64,000 nucleotides of DNA from assembly GCF_004404055.1 (NCBI RefSeq), contig NZ_SOHK01000015.1, positions 1 to 64,000 of the forward strand, given 5' to 3'. A program made the position numbers and the translations under genes. Each line of letters starts with the position of its first letter. The stretch's first letter is position 1. Shown piece by piece: positions 1-9,196 of this stretch. The notes beneath the pieces were generated by a model that saw only the letters and a program-made list of their open reading frames with translations, searched no databases and was not told where the DNA came from. The stretch comes from Cryobacterium ruanii (GTDB lineage: Bacteria > Actinomycetota > Actinomycetes > Actinomycetales > Microbacteriaceae).

Positions 1-429
1 GCGATCGGATTAGGCATCAAGGCCGCCCATGCCGGCCACCGGGTGTTATTTGCTACTGCCGTGGATTGGGTGGCCCGGCTGCAAACGGCCCACCAACAGG
101 GCCGACTCGCCCTGGAACTCGTCAAGCTCCGCCGTTACGGCCTCATCGTCGTCGACGAGGTCGGCTACATTCCGTTCGAACAAGACGCCGCCAACTTGTT
201 TTTTCAACTCGTCTCCAGTCGTTACGAACACGCATCGCTGATCTTGACCAGCAATCTCGCGTTCGCGCGCTGGGGTGACGTATTCGGAGACCAAATCGTG
301 GCCGCAGCCATGATCGACCGCATCGTCCACCACGCCGACGTCCTTACCTTGAAAGGCGCCAGTTATCGACTCCGGAACACCGGAATCGAATCCCTGCCTT
401 CAGTCCGAGCCCAGAACGCGGCACAATAA
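1..429 (+). CDS. istB: IS21-family helper ATPase IstB, C-terminal part (runs off the window edge)
   Basis: The reading frame is open from base 1 and ends at TAA after 142 codons, so the N-terminus with the Walker A motif lies outside the window. The visible part has the Walker B-like stretch LIVVDEVGYIPF, then SSRYEHASLILTSNLAF and a MIDRIVHHADVL motif, all typical of IstB/DnaA-like ATPases that help IS21 transposases with target DNA. The partner transposase IstA is expected upstream, outside the window. The element's right end must lie between here and about 486, where a different, interrupted gene begins. Confidence 0.9.
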   Translation, partial: AIGLGIKAAHAGHRVLFATAVDWVARLQTAHQQGRLALELVKLRRYGLIVVDEVGYIPFEQDAANLFFQLVSSRYEHASLILTSNLAFARWGDVFGDQIVAAAMIDRIVHHADVLTLKGASYRLRNTGIESLPSVRAQNAAQ

Positions 430-486
430 TAAGACAACAGTGGCCTAGTTTTACACCGTCGTATTTGGCCTACTTCTTCACCGTCG

Positions 487-909
487 CTGACAGCCGTGAC
501 TCATCTCGATGGGCTCGTCTATGCTCGCTCGCTCTTCGATAGCTCAATGCGGTATCGCGCGGCCGTTATTCACGGGGTTGCGACCGCCCTTCCGGACGCC
601 GAGAAAGAAGCCGCACTCGTGATGCTGGCTGAACACCTGATGCCTGGTCGGGCAGGGGAAGTACGGCCAATTCTTCAGCGTGAGCTGGCCGCAACGATGG
701 TCCTTCGGGTGCCGCTCACGACGGCAAGCGTGAAAGACAACAGTTCGTCATTAATTGAGGAGCCAGGAGATGGAGAGGATCGCTCTGTGTGGGCTGGCCT
801 ACTCCCTCTACGCATCGTGGCAGGGGAACCAGAACCCTCCGCTGAAACGGCAAATGCCCCAGTCGATTACTCTGTCCTCGCCACTCGCAACCACCTCAAC
901 CAACTCTAA
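487..909 (+). pseudogene. FMN-binding (pyridoxamine 5'-phosphate oxidase-like) protein, N-terminus lost
   Basis: The frame begins in LTAVTHLDGLVYARSLFD and runs 140 codons to a stop. THLDGLVYARS and YRAAVIHGVA, the following acidic AEKEAALVMLAEHLMPGR and VWAGLLPLR are characteristic of the C-terminal two thirds of actinobacterial flavin-reductase or PNPOx-like stress proteins, which are usually about 210-230 residues. Roughly 70 N-terminal residues are missing, and the break falls just after the IS21 gene, so the insertion most likely destroyed this gene. A GTG at 496 could still start a fragment, but a functional product is unlikely. Confidence 0.75.
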
Positions 910-1577
910 AACCCACGATGGTTCGCCACCGTTCAACGGGAAAGTACCCACAACGAAGAGCGATCCAACATTCACGGTGACTCCGAGGGCATCCAAGAGT
1001 GACACGAACCGAGCCGGATGCGAATGCCACTGCGGGCGCCAGCACAGGCCCGTAAGCCGAACCCCCACCGGGACGATCTGACGTGAAACCGAACGCGAAC
1101 GTCACCTCGGCCCAAAGCCGTTCCCATCTGACACTCCGCGCCCATGTGGTCACTTAGTTTTCGAGAGGCAGGACGATACCGCCCACGGTGTACTTTTCAA
1201 AGAGCGTCGACAAGCGATGCCGACTGTCGCGGTTCACCGTCCGGTGAACGTCCCGCTTAATGCCGAGGGCGGCGCTGGTTTGGTCGGGTGTCATCAGGGG
1301 TGCCGCCGGTATCGAACAGCTTCGAAGCAAACACCTCCTCCGCGTAACCGCGCCGGGAGCGGACGAGCGCCCCAGCACGTCCGCTGCCGGGCGGTCTTTC
1401 GGCCCGGCTGAAATCCGAACGCGAGGCCTACCGGAGGGAACTGACCCAGCTCCAACTCGCGCTGGTCAAGGCGCAGGGTGCGAACTTAGAGCTCAGACGG
1501 CGCCTCGCCGGCCACGAGGATTAGGGCTAGAGATATGAGGAGCGGCCCGGCAAGCGGCCGCATTCGGCGGAGTGGAA
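910..1577. other. Gene-poor stretch
   Basis: No open frame here looks like a gene. A short plus-strand fragment at 1381-1524 ending LTQLQLALVKAQ resembles the amphipathic start of polyphosphate kinase 2 proteins but has no continuation. A 25-bp motif at 1049-1073 recurs in similar form at 6254-6278 and 11753-11777. The stretch is best read as decayed DNA next to the IS21 insertion. Confidence 0.4.
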
Positions 1578-2222
1578 CTAACCACCCGGCCCGGTCGGAT
1601 CGATCGGCGCACCGTCGCCACCCTCAGGTAGGTCTCCGCGCTCCACCGGTTCGCCCGGAGTCTTGGGAACGTCGGAGAAGAGCAGTTCGAGTTCCGCATC
1701 CGATGGCACGTGCACCTTCTTCGCGGCTGTCAGAAGATCCGCTGGCGACGCGTCGTTCATTCCGGATACCCAGATCAGCGCACCGTCTCGCACCGCGACG
1801 TACTCGTGGATGCCTCCAGCCGACCGATGCCAGACGCCATCCTCATTGGCACACGTCACCGCTCCGCCGGGCGCATCCCAAAGGGGTGTCGCAGCACACG
1901 ACGCTTCCGTGAGTTCCCCGGAATCGCTTTTGATGGTCAGCATCGCACCCGTGCTGCTGTTGAACCAGGTAGCCGACATCCCGTCTGCAGCACCCGGCCC
2001 GACCGACTGCGGTGCGAGATCGTAGCCGTCCACCTCAGTCGTGTACACGAGTTCAGGAGCGATACCAACAGCTCTCGCGAGCTCCGCGATCGAATCCAGG
2101 CTCGCCGCATCCGCGCCCGTCATCGATGCGCATCCAGTAAGAGATACGCAGACGGACGCCATAGATGCAGCCACGGCTAATGTCCACGCCCTAGGAAAGC
2201 GACCAGATCGACGCAAGAGCAC
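1578..2222 (-). CDS. Lipoprotein of unknown function
   Basis: This is a 214-residue protein. It has an Arg-rich n-region, a hydrophobic stretch and a lipobox SLTGCAS near residue 30, so export and lipid anchoring are expected. The mature part is hydrophilic with Cys pairs (EASCAAT and AVTCANE) and a Pro/Gly-rich C-terminus ending PTGPGG. No family is recognised. It reads toward the acyltransferase end but is not obviously in an operon; about 240 bases separate the two genes. Confidence 0.7.
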   Translation of the reverse strand: MLLRRSGRFPRAWTLAVAASMASVCVSLTGCASMTGADAASLDSIAELARAVGIAPELVYTTEVDGYDLAPQSVGPGAADGMSATWFNSSTGAMLTIKSDSGELTEASCAATPLWDAPGGAVTCANEDGVWHRSAGGIHEYVAVRDGALIWVSGMNDASPADLLTAAKKVHVPSDAELELLFSDVPKTPGEPVERGDLPEGGDGAPIDPTGPGG

Positions 2223-2464
2223 CCCCTCCTTCGGTCACGGCTGTGCTTGGCGACTCTGCCAATCGCCAACTCGTACAGTGTGAGTCTACGGTCCGGCCTA
2301 CCCGGCCGGGGCATGCGCCGACGACGCGCAACAGAAGAGCGCGCACAGGGGGGATACGGGGAGTCTGCACGCCCCATCACGAACCTCTTACGGGACGGGT
2401 CATGCAGTTCCAGGGACAGATGTCGCCTGCCGACCGGATGTGATGGCCGTTAAATCGGGCATGC

Positions 2465-3481
2465 TCACGCCGTGGTGGCGCCGAGCGCAGATTTCAATCG
2501 AAGGCGTTGTATGGGTTCGGGTCTTGCTGGGCGTTTCAAACCGAGGGCCGGCGCTTCGAGATGATGCCAGGAGAGAGTCGCGACCGCCAGAGTGAAGACG
2601 ATCGTCAATGCCACCGAGAACGTGACCGGAAGATCTGGATTCACTTGGATGACCAGCTGCTGGATTGGATATCCCCACAAGTAGACGCCGTAGGACAAGT
2701 CGACGCCAGAGCTCGATTCTCGAGAGCGCAGTGCAATGGCAAGGACGGTCGCGGGTACGACAAGCCACGCAGCGGTCGTTGCGACCGGTGCGTTGAATTC
2801 GCCGAGCAGAACCCACCCGATGGCGAGGCCCACGATGAGCACGGTCGGGAAATGCAGACGATCCATGCGGAGGTGGCAGGCGAGGGCGCCGATCGCGAAG
2901 TAGGAGCACACCGCTCCGGCCGGACGCAGCGATTCCAGTGAGCTTCCAGCGGGTTGCAGCGCGAGAGCGATGGCTACCGAGCCGAGGATGAGGGTTCCGA
3001 TCCAGGCGAATCTCCGCAGAGCGATGCCGAGAAGCGCCGTCGCGAGGTAGCAGCAGGCTTCGATGCCCAGCGTCCACAGGGACCCGTTCACGGCCGGCGA
3101 GACGTGGGAGTCGAAGACACCGGGGAGTTCGTACTTGGGGACGAGGAGCACACCGGAGAGGTAGAGCCAGGTCTGCGAGGTACTCAGGTACTCGCGCAGG
3201 GTGAGGTCGGTTGCGAGCGGCCCGATGACGACGACTGTGAGGAGCACGACCGCCGCGAGGGCGGGCAGGATGCGTAATGCTCGATTGCGCACGAAGGACG
3301 GAAGGTTGGGCCAGCGGTTCCAACTCGACGTGATCAGGTACCCGCTGATCGTGAAAAAGATATACAGCCCGAGGGTGTGGAGAGGGATCCCGCCCACGCG
3401 TGGTGCCGGCGTTATACCGTTGAGGACGTACCCGTGCCCGACGACCACGGCAACAGCCGCGAGAAGTCTTAGCTGCCGCAT
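2465..3481 (-). CDS. Acyltransferase 3 family membrane protein (OafA/YrhL type)
   Basis: This 338-residue protein starts with LRLLAAVAVVVGHGY, the first helix of acyltransferase-3 proteins with the conserved His. It continues with ISGYLIT, FVRNRALRILPAL and the NGSLWTLGIE motif, in the expected order. About ten transmembrane helices are visible. Members O-acylate cell-surface sugars or peptidoglycan using cytoplasmic acyl donors; the substrate here is unknown. The start codon overlaps the end of the upstream membrane-protein gene by 13 bases, so the two are probably translationally coupled with the PadR gene. Confidence 0.88.
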   Translation of the reverse strand: MRQLRLLAAVAVVVGHGYVLNGITPAPRVGGIPLHTLGLYIFFTISGYLITSSWNRWPNLPSFVRNRALRILPALAAVVLLTVVVIGPLATDLTLREYLSTSQTWLYLSGVLLVPKYELPGVFDSHVSPAVNGSLWTLGIEACCYLATALLGIALRRFAWIGTLILGSVAIALALQPAGSSLESLRPAGAVCSYFAIGALACHLRMDRLHFPTVLIVGLAIGWVLLGEFNAPVATTAAWLVVPATVLAIALRSRESSSGVDLSYGVYLWGYPIQQLVIQVNPDLPVTFSVALTIVFTLAVATLSWHHLEAPALGLKRPARPEPIQRLRLKSALGATTA

Positions 3482-4935
3482 GAGGCGAGCCAGTTGTTCA
3501 CTGTGGTGCGCGCTTCTGTGATGTTGTGGACGCCGATGAGGTCTTGCACCTCGGCGGGCGTATAGGCGATGGCGGTGAGACGCAGCTCAACGGAGTGCTC
3601 CATGCGCGGGAGCGCGGCTTCCGGTTCCGCACCCAGGAGGAGGGCGATGGCGTATTGCACACCCTGCTCGCGCCCAAACGCGGGGCCGTCAACGGCACCT
3701 GGCACTACGCAGCTTTCAGAGGTGTACACCGCTTGTCCATAGCTGGCGAGGATCGCAGCGTCCGAGCCCCCTAAACGCATGGAGACCGCATTGATCGGGG
3801 ACCCATGTTCCTGCCCATCGCTCAGGCCGCCGACATACGGGGTGACGGCCGCTCGCATTGGGAGGCCGGCAGCGACTCCACGGTGAAACGCCTCGGTCAC
3901 GACGGGACGGATTGCAGGTCCGAACTCTGCATCTTGCTCAGGCCAGAGACATACTTGCGGGGATGTGCCCTCGCATTGCAATTCGGTGAGGTCCCGTGCG
4001 ACCTGACTGGCTTGACCCAGCGCAGGAACGGACGGTGCGAACGCCACGAGTATCGCCACGATTGTCACTGCCACGCCAGCGAACGACACCGACCTTCGCG
4101 CGCCGGGGCGTACGGCGACCAGCAGCAGGGTGATTGCGGCGAGTGCTGCGCCACTGGCGATGGCAATGAGCTGAGCCTGCGGATGCGGGACGACATCGAC
4201 CCAGAGGCAGCACTGGGTCAGGCCGGCGCCGGTCACATTGCGCCACGCCAGCACAACACCATCGAGAGGCGCCGGGTACCACGCGTAAAGCAGCCCGCCC
4301 GCGACAGGAACCGCCACCACCGGGGGCAACACGGCACCGAGAGCGAAACCTACGGCCACCGCACCAAGTGCAAGACCGGCAAACGACAACGGAACGATCA
4401 GTGCGCTCGGCGATCCCGTCGCGGGGAGGCCAGAAACGAGAAGGCTTACAAGAACAACCACCAGGTAACCGAGCAGCAGACTGGCCAGCACCGGCGTCAT
4501 TGCCCATGCCGCCCTTGCTACGCGCCTCCGCGGCCCAACGCCTGAGGCGGCTCGCCGGCCGTGCTGGTGCCCTGTCATGGCGGCGATCGCCGCCGCCAGC
4601 GGGAGGGCAAACGGTGCCGACGATCCCCCCGCCGTCAGGACCGCAGGCCAATAGCGCTCCACCAAGAACGCGTTTGGCCCCTGCCATGATGCCCACAGCA
4701 TCACGATCAGCAGGACCAGGCCACCCCAGAAACTGGGCGACGTTCGAGCTCGCAGCCAGAGACCCCGGCTAGCGAGATGAAAATCCTCCAGCAGATCCCC
4801 GTGCCGTCGCTGGCGCACCTCGACGAGCGTGTCAACGACTTCAGTTCCGTACTGCTCCCGCCACCACTGGGGGAAAAGCCGGATCGCCAACCGGGTCGTC
4901 GGGGCGAGTGGCTCCACCGTCACGGGGTAACTCAT
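3469..4935 (-). CDS. Multi-pass membrane protein, partner of the PadR regulator
   Basis: This is a 488-residue protein. A soluble N-terminus (about 60 residues, with LFPQWWREQYG, a motif often seen in proteins encoded beside PadR regulators) is followed by roughly seven hydrophobic helices to about residue 310. The C-terminal 170 residues are extracytoplasmic in character and contain several Cys. The ATG overlaps the stop of the PadR gene (ATGA), the usual arrangement for PadR-controlled membrane proteins. The function is unknown; a role in envelope stress or drug response is only a guess from the regulator. Confidence 0.75.
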   Translation of the reverse strand: MSYPVTVEPLAPTTRLAIRLFPQWWREQYGTEVVDTLVEVRQRRHGDLLEDFHLASRGLWLRARTSPSFWGGLVLLIVMLWASWQGPNAFLVERYWPAVLTAGGSSAPFALPLAAAIAAMTGHQHGRRAASGVGPRRRVARAAWAMTPVLASLLLGYLVVVLVSLLVSGLPATGSPSALIVPLSFAGLALGAVAVGFALGAVLPPVVAVPVAGGLLYAWYPAPLDGVVLAWRNVTGAGLTQCCLWVDVVPHPQAQLIAIASGAALAAITLLLVAVRPGARRSVSFAGVAVTIVAILVAFAPSVPALGQASQVARDLTELQCEGTSPQVCLWPEQDAEFGPAIRPVVTEAFHRGVAAGLPMRAAVTPYVGGLSDGQEHGSPINAVSMRLGGSDAAILASYGQAVYTSESCVVPGAVDGPAFGREQGVQYAIALLLGAEPEAALPRMEHSVELRLTAIAYTPAEVQDLIGVHNITEARTTVNNWLASCGS

Positions 4936-5291
4936 GCCCAGGCTCCGCCACCCCAGCCGAAGGCGAAACCAGGGCGGTGCCGGAGGCGGACAGTCGCCCG
5001 AGCAGCAAGCTGCTCCATCCGAGCGATCTCCTGAGTGAGGGTCGCAGCGCCGTCATCGGTCAGTTCGTAATATCGACGTAGCCGGCCATCGATGACTTCC
5101 TCCCCCGCAGGGGCGATAAGACCCTCCTTCCGCAATCGATCCAGTGCCGTGTACAAAGTAGCGACACGCAGGGTCACTCGACCGTCCGACAACGTCTCCG
5201 CCTCAGCGATCAGGCCGTAACCATGTTTCCGGCCCTCCGCTAGAGCCGCAAGGATCAGAAATGTGGGCTCATGAAGGGCGGCGGAAGACAT
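4932..5291 (-). CDS. PadR-family transcriptional regulator
   Basis: The protein has 119 residues from the ATG at 5291 (MSSAALHEPTF); an in-frame start at 5321 would add ten residues without family support. The winged-helix signature is clear: FLILAALAEGRKHGYGL, VATLYTALDRLRKEGLI, and GRLRRYYELTDDG. PadR proteins repress a neighbouring membrane or efflux gene and release DNA on ligand binding. Here it is first in an operon with the 488-residue membrane protein (4-base overlap) and the acyltransferase. Confidence 0.9.
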   Translation of the reverse strand: MSSAALHEPTFLILAALAEGRKHGYGLIAEAETLSDGRVTLRVATLYTALDRLRKEGLIAPAGEEVIDGRLRRYYELTDDGAATLTQEIARMEQLAARATVRLRHRPGFAFGWGGGAWA

Positions 5292-5299
5292 GACATCAA

Positions 5300-5330
5300 C
5301 ATACATCAGTGACCGATACATATCAATGTG
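5300..5330 (-). promoter_or_regulatory. Candidate PadR operator
   Basis: Just upstream of the padR start the hexamer ATACAT occurs at 5301-5306 and 5316-5321 within AT-rich DNA that contrasts with its surroundings. Also present is ACAT-N4-ATGT (ACATATCAATGT), which resembles the ATGT/ACAT half-sites of known PadR operators. This is suggestive only. Confidence 0.3.
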
Positions 5331-5521
5331 CGAGCGTTCATGCGTTGATCTTCACGACACCGCTCACAAGATCGTCGCTAACCAGCAGCAGGTGCGGAGG
5401 CACTACAAGGCGACCCTCGGCTCGCTTTTCGTAAGGGGAACCTCGTAAGGGATGACCCGGCAGGTACGTGCCGCTAAAGGTGGACGGCGGTTTAGCGAGC
5501 CCGATGGATTCGCTTGCACGG

Positions 5522-6064
5522 TCAGCCGTCGAATACCTCGCCGCTGGCAAAGGCCGCTCCGTCAGGCATCAGGTCAATCAGGGCTGGTGGGCAGTCGTCA
5601 ACCGTGATTCGACCCACAGAAGGCGCTGCTTCCGCGGAGAAAGCGGCTTCCATCCGGTAACAGGTGAAAACCTGGCTTGGGCCTTTGTATTCCTGGCCTT
5701 GATCGGTCGGAACATCGGGTCGAGGGCCGGAGGCGATGAACACCGAAAGTGCGGCCGTGGAATCTGTCGAGGAGGTGTCGTAAAGGACCACGCCACCCTC
5801 CCGCAGGTCAAGGTCGGCTGCGGAGGCAACCGAACCGCTCCACACTTCACCTTGGAGTGAGTCAAGGTAGGCGCCCGGTTCGTTTACCCACGGTTGGTAC
5901 AGGCTTCGATTCAACGGATCCTCGAAAGCCGCAATCTGCCGCCATAGCGTGCCATCGATCTCACTGTTATTGCCGTGGTACTCGGTGGCACAACCGGTGA
6001 GCGAGAGGGCAATACCGGCGAACATAACGGGAACACCCCACGTGTGCCTTCGCGTCAGAATCAC
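5522..6064 (-). CDS. Lipoprotein of unknown function
   Basis: A 180-residue protein with signal peptide and lipobox SLTGCATEY around residue 25. The mature domain has two Cys (FTCYRME, VDDCPPAL) that could form a disulfide. No known family is recognised. The gene stands alone: the PadR gene upstream on the map ends its own unit, and the DNA beyond 6064 is gene-poor. Confidence 0.7.
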   Translation of the reverse strand: MILTRRHTWGVPVMFAGIALSLTGCATEYHGNNSEIDGTLWRQIAAFEDPLNRSLYQPWVNEPGAYLDSLQGEVWSGSVASAADLDLREGGVVLYDTSSTDSTAALSVFIASGPRPDVPTDQGQEYKGPSQVFTCYRMEAAFSAEAAPSVGRITVDDCPPALIDLMPDGAAFASGEVFDG

Positions 6065-6492
6065 TCCGCTAGTTTCTCATGAGCGCTCAGGCGCCTTTCG
6101 CTCTCGCCTTGATTGCATGAATAACGTCGGTCTTGGCATCGGCGTAATCGTTCATGTCATCCCACCGTTTGCTCAGCAGTGCCCTTTTGGTGCTCTCGTG
6201 TGAGGAGCGGTCATCCATTTTGGAACGCAGCAATCAACAACGCTCGTTCCGTTCCCGCAAGCCGGACCCCTACCGGGGCAAGTTGGCGCGTCGCCGGCGG
6301 AGTCGTCAATCATGGTACTCGTGTGTCACAAGGGAACCCTCTGCGGGACTGCGTGCTCAAGCGTTTGGTCGACCGTTTCAAGGCTTTGCGGAAGGAAGGG
6401 CCAAGGTGACCTTTGCCCTGCAGACGCCAGCCTCCGGCGTGCTAATTTCACGCATACTTCAGATTTGCTTCTGATTCGACTGCGGCCGGAGA
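6065..6492. other. Gene-poor stretch
   Basis: Several short overlapping frames are open here, but none shows a recognisable family or a good ribosome-binding site. A 25-bp motif at 6254-6278 resembles ones at 1049 and 11753. Given the ISL3 remnant next to it, this is probably decayed insertion-sequence DNA. Confidence 0.35.
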
Positions 6493-6942
6493 TTACCGAC
6501 CCCCGGGCTCTTCGGGCTCATCGAGATTGCCCGGTGCGTTTGCCTGACCGCTTTTCCGGGGCTGTAGGTCACGCGTTCTTCGACTCTGCTTGCCGGGCCC
6601 AGTCAATGATTCAGATTGAGGAGCATTGGAGGACACCGCCGAGACGGGCCAATTGCTTCGAGAGTCACACCCAAGACGCCAGGACCACTGCCATCCTGAC
6701 CAGCCAGCACCACACTCAAAGACCGCCTCGGTGGGCCCGTTCGATGTTCCGGGTCGGTCGAAGACGGTGTCCCGCGCAGCGCCCTGGCAGCCGCATCGTC
6801 GACACCACTCATCGGAATCGACCACCCGGCACTCGATCACCGCCCTACCCGGTTTCACTCGTTGTCCCACGGCTTCCAAACCGAGGGCGTCGAGGCGGGA
6901 GAACAGAGTCAGATCAGGGGCGTCGAAGGTAACGTGAGACAC
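6493..6942 (-). pseudogene. ISL3-family transposase, N-terminal remnant
   Basis: The first 60 codons read LTLFSRLDALGLEAVGQR, then RAVIECRVVDSDEWCRRCG. This is the N-terminal zinc-finger region of ISL3 transposases, which normally continues through a second Cys pair and a DDE domain to about 400-440 residues. After the stretch ARDTV the family resemblance stops and the frame turns into unrelated sequence, so the rest of the transposase is lost. Confidence 0.7.
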
Positions 6943-7038
6943 CTCGAGGTCTTCCGGTTGGGGAGCGTAAGAACTCCCATCATGGAAGGCCTCGACACCT
7001 ACCGGCGACCAGCCCCACCGGCCCCGCTACACCCTCAT

Positions 7039-7143
7039 CTGCGAAGAGCCTTGTCAACCGACGACGCCGAGCACATCGCGCAGCTCGAACGTCAGGTCCG
7101 CGAGTTGTGGCGGGCGAACGCGATCGTGCGCAACGCATCGGTG
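7039..7143 (+). pseudogene. IS3-family OrfA fragment
   Basis: One frame encodes TDDAEHIAQLERQVRELWRA followed by NAIVRNASV. This matches the leucine-zipper end of IS3-group OrfA proteins (IAxLEREvRELRRANeILRxAS). No helix-turn-helix start upstream and no OrfB downstream can be found, so only this fragment remains. Confidence 0.65.
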
Positions 7144-7348
7144 GCGGGCAGCCTGTCTGCGGCACTGCCGTCGCAGTATCGACGCGGTGGGAAGGCTTGC
7201 AGGTAGTTGCTGACTCCTTGGAGTGTGAGACATATGCTGCTTATCTGCGGTCCTTTCATCGTCACCGCGTGCAGCGCCCAGCCCGACGGCAGCGAACGCC
7301 GCCGCCGTCAATGCGCCGAGGGTGGTCGCCGCTGAGCTGGCCGGATCG

Positions 7349-7963
7349 TTACAGATATGCCCCGGCCGAAATCGTTGGGATAGTGCACGTTCCGCCCCAC
7401 CACAGGGTAATGCCCCCAGACATACTTGCGGACTGGTACTGGCCCACGTTGTAGCGACCAACGAACCTGTTGCCGCTGTCGTAATAAGCGCTATTCATCC
7501 AAGCAGAGTCGTTCCAGCCAACCCCGCCCGAGGTGCCAACTGCCAAGTTTCTGTAGATGACGTTTCCGTTCGTTGAGTTGAATCCGTATGAGACGTTCAT
7601 ATTTCTGCGGACCCCCCGGTTATACACGTAAATCCAACTGGAACCACAGTTGTAAGTCTGAACGATCTGCGTAGTCACGTCACCGGGCTTGGGGCAGTAG
7701 CCGTGCGCCTGCGCGTATCTGGCAACCGCACCCCTGAACTTGTCACAGTCGAGGGTGGCGCCCGCAACGACAGCACCATCCGGATTGGAACCGGCTTCTG
7801 CTGGGAGTGTGGGCGCAGCGTCTGACATCGACGAGGCGCTTTGGGGAGCTGGGTCTGCAGCGACGGCAGCGTGGCCAGTTCCCAGCAAACCCATCGTCGC
7901 TAGTAAGCCAATGGACACTGCTGCGATCCATCGATGGCGAAGAAACGGCCTATTCCGAGTCAC
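7349..7963 (-). CDS. Secreted protein of unknown function
   Basis: The GTG at 7963 (VTRNRPFLRHRW) gives 204 residues with a twin-basic n-region, a hydrophobic core IAAVSIGLLATMGLLG and a likely signal-peptidase site after AAVAA. The mature part carries an acidic/Ala linker, then a compact domain with Cys (DCDKF, GYCPK, YNCGSS, GTCTIP) and many Trp/Tyr/Asn, as in small secreted beta-rich proteins. The frame is open to 8044, but the longer form has no typical export start. Family unrecognised. Confidence 0.65.
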   Translation of the reverse strand: MTRNRPFLRHRWIAAVSIGLLATMGLLGTGHAAVAADPAPQSASSMSDAAPTLPAEAGSNPDGAVVAGATLDCDKFRGAVARYAQAHGYCPKPGDVTTQIVQTYNCGSSWIYVYNRGVRRNMNVSYGFNSTNGNVIYRNLAVGTSGGVGWNDSAWMNSAYYDSGNRFVGRYNVGQYQSASMSGGITLWWGGTCTIPTISAGAYL

Positions 7964-8154
7964 ATCAACGTCCTCAAGCCGGATCTCGACGACCGGCTTC
8001 AGACCGCTTGTCGGCTCCTTCGACCATGATGTCCCGCCGGTCAACCTCGCGCAATACCCGAGTTCGGCTCGACCCGTCGAGTTTTGGAGCCTGGTGCGTT
8101 ACCACGCGTACGTCGCGCCGGCACAACCGACGGCTTCGGGCGTAACATCGCACC

Positions 8155-8724
8155 ATGGTCATAAGGCAGGTTGCGTTCGTCAACGGTCGAGCTCTGGCTT
8201 CCGCCCTCTGGGTTATGTCCGCATTGGGTCACAAGACGAGTTCTCTTGGAACGCTGCAACTGGCTCCGCACCAGCCGATCAGAAGCGCGTCCGACAGGGC
8301 TTTGTTGGAGGCGTGTTCCTGGGCTGCCGAGTACGGCATGGCGTTTCCAGGAGATGTTGAACGCATTCGCGCAACGGCTCCCGGTGTCGCAGAGCGACAC
8401 TTCTTGGCTGAGGTACTTGCACAGCTCGAGCCACGTCTCGACGGTTGGTTGAAGGAAGTTTGGCCGGAAAATGTAGCGGTCGAACCTGCCGCGAACGAGC
8501 ATCTGCATTGGATGCTTCGACACGGAGTTCGCGGCCGCGCCTCCTCCGAAACATACCTTATTCTGCCGACGGTTGAACCCATCGGCCGTAGAGTCGAGGA
8601 CTCCGCCTGGGTGGTCTCGCGGTCACTACTGAATGATCGAGACGCGTTCCGCCGCTGGTTGAGAGGTCGCGCGAAGTTGCCGATTGCGTCCTTAGACACT
8701 TTATTCGTCGACGCCGGTGCGTAA
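8155..8724 (+). CDS. Hypothetical protein
   Basis: A 189-residue frame beginning MVIRQVAFVNGR with balanced composition and helical segments such as DRALLEACSWAAEYG and HFLAEVLAQLEPRLDGWLKE. It ends at TAA with nothing convincing on the other strand. No domain is recognised and no strong Shine-Dalgarno sequence is visible, so coding status rests mainly on length and protein-like composition. Confidence 0.5.
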   Translation: MVIRQVAFVNGRALASALWVMSALGHKTSSLGTLQLAPHQPIRSASDRALLEACSWAAEYGMAFPGDVERIRATAPGVAERHFLAEVLAQLEPRLDGWLKEVWPENVAVEPAANEHLHWMLRHGVRGRASSETYLILPTVEPIGRRVEDSAWVVSRSLLNDRDAFRRWLRGRAKLPIASLDTLFVDAGA

Positions 8725-8847
8725 GTAAACAGCTGACTGGCGAACGGAAGACAGCATTACGGGCTCATCGCATTCGAGAGTCGTCGCCGAAGGGGCCCTG
8801 CGGTCGCGGTGTGCTCATGAATGCTGCCTCCGTTCGGCGGTGATCGG

Positions 8848-9196
8848 TTAGAACCGGAGGTCCGGGCCGGTCCGGCTGAACCGTCTCGTGGGACAGTACG
8901 CGAACGTGCGGTCGCCGGAGAAGCCAACCGTGGAGTCCAACAGGTCCGTCACATCTTGCGCGTCGATGACCAGACTCGAGATGCCCTCTTGGATCAGAAG
9001 ATGGCATCCCGCGCTTGCCGCGCTCGTTACCGGGCCGGAAACGGCGCCGACGGGCCGGCCCAGAGCGATGCCCGGCTTCGACGACGACGGTTGCGCCGAA
9101 CCGCGCGACCAGTGTTCCGGTGACGATGTCGCCGGGCTCGGAGAGTGCCGCGAGCGTCATCCTCGCGTCGCGCTCGTCGTCCATGGTCTCGGTCAT
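8848..9196 (-). pseudogene. dprA-like gene with internal deletion
   Basis: From the ATG at 9196 the frame reads TLAALSEPGDIVTGTLVARF, the N-terminal motif of DprA/Smf proteins in actinobacteria. About 40 codons in, the sequence jumps by frame change to GRPVGAVSGPVTSAASAGCH, then VIDAQDVTDLLD, the extreme C-terminal part of the Rossmann domain. Some 200 central residues are absent. DprA normally loads RecA on incoming single strands; DprA-like genes are also common cargo of actinobacterial plasmids and integrative elements. Confidence 0.75.

Noticed and set aside
1381..1524. Plus-strand fragment resembling the start of polyphosphate kinase 2
   Set aside because: Only about 20 residues look similar (SEREAYRRELTQLQLALVKA), and the frame stops soon after without the kinase P-loop. 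This is too short to call.
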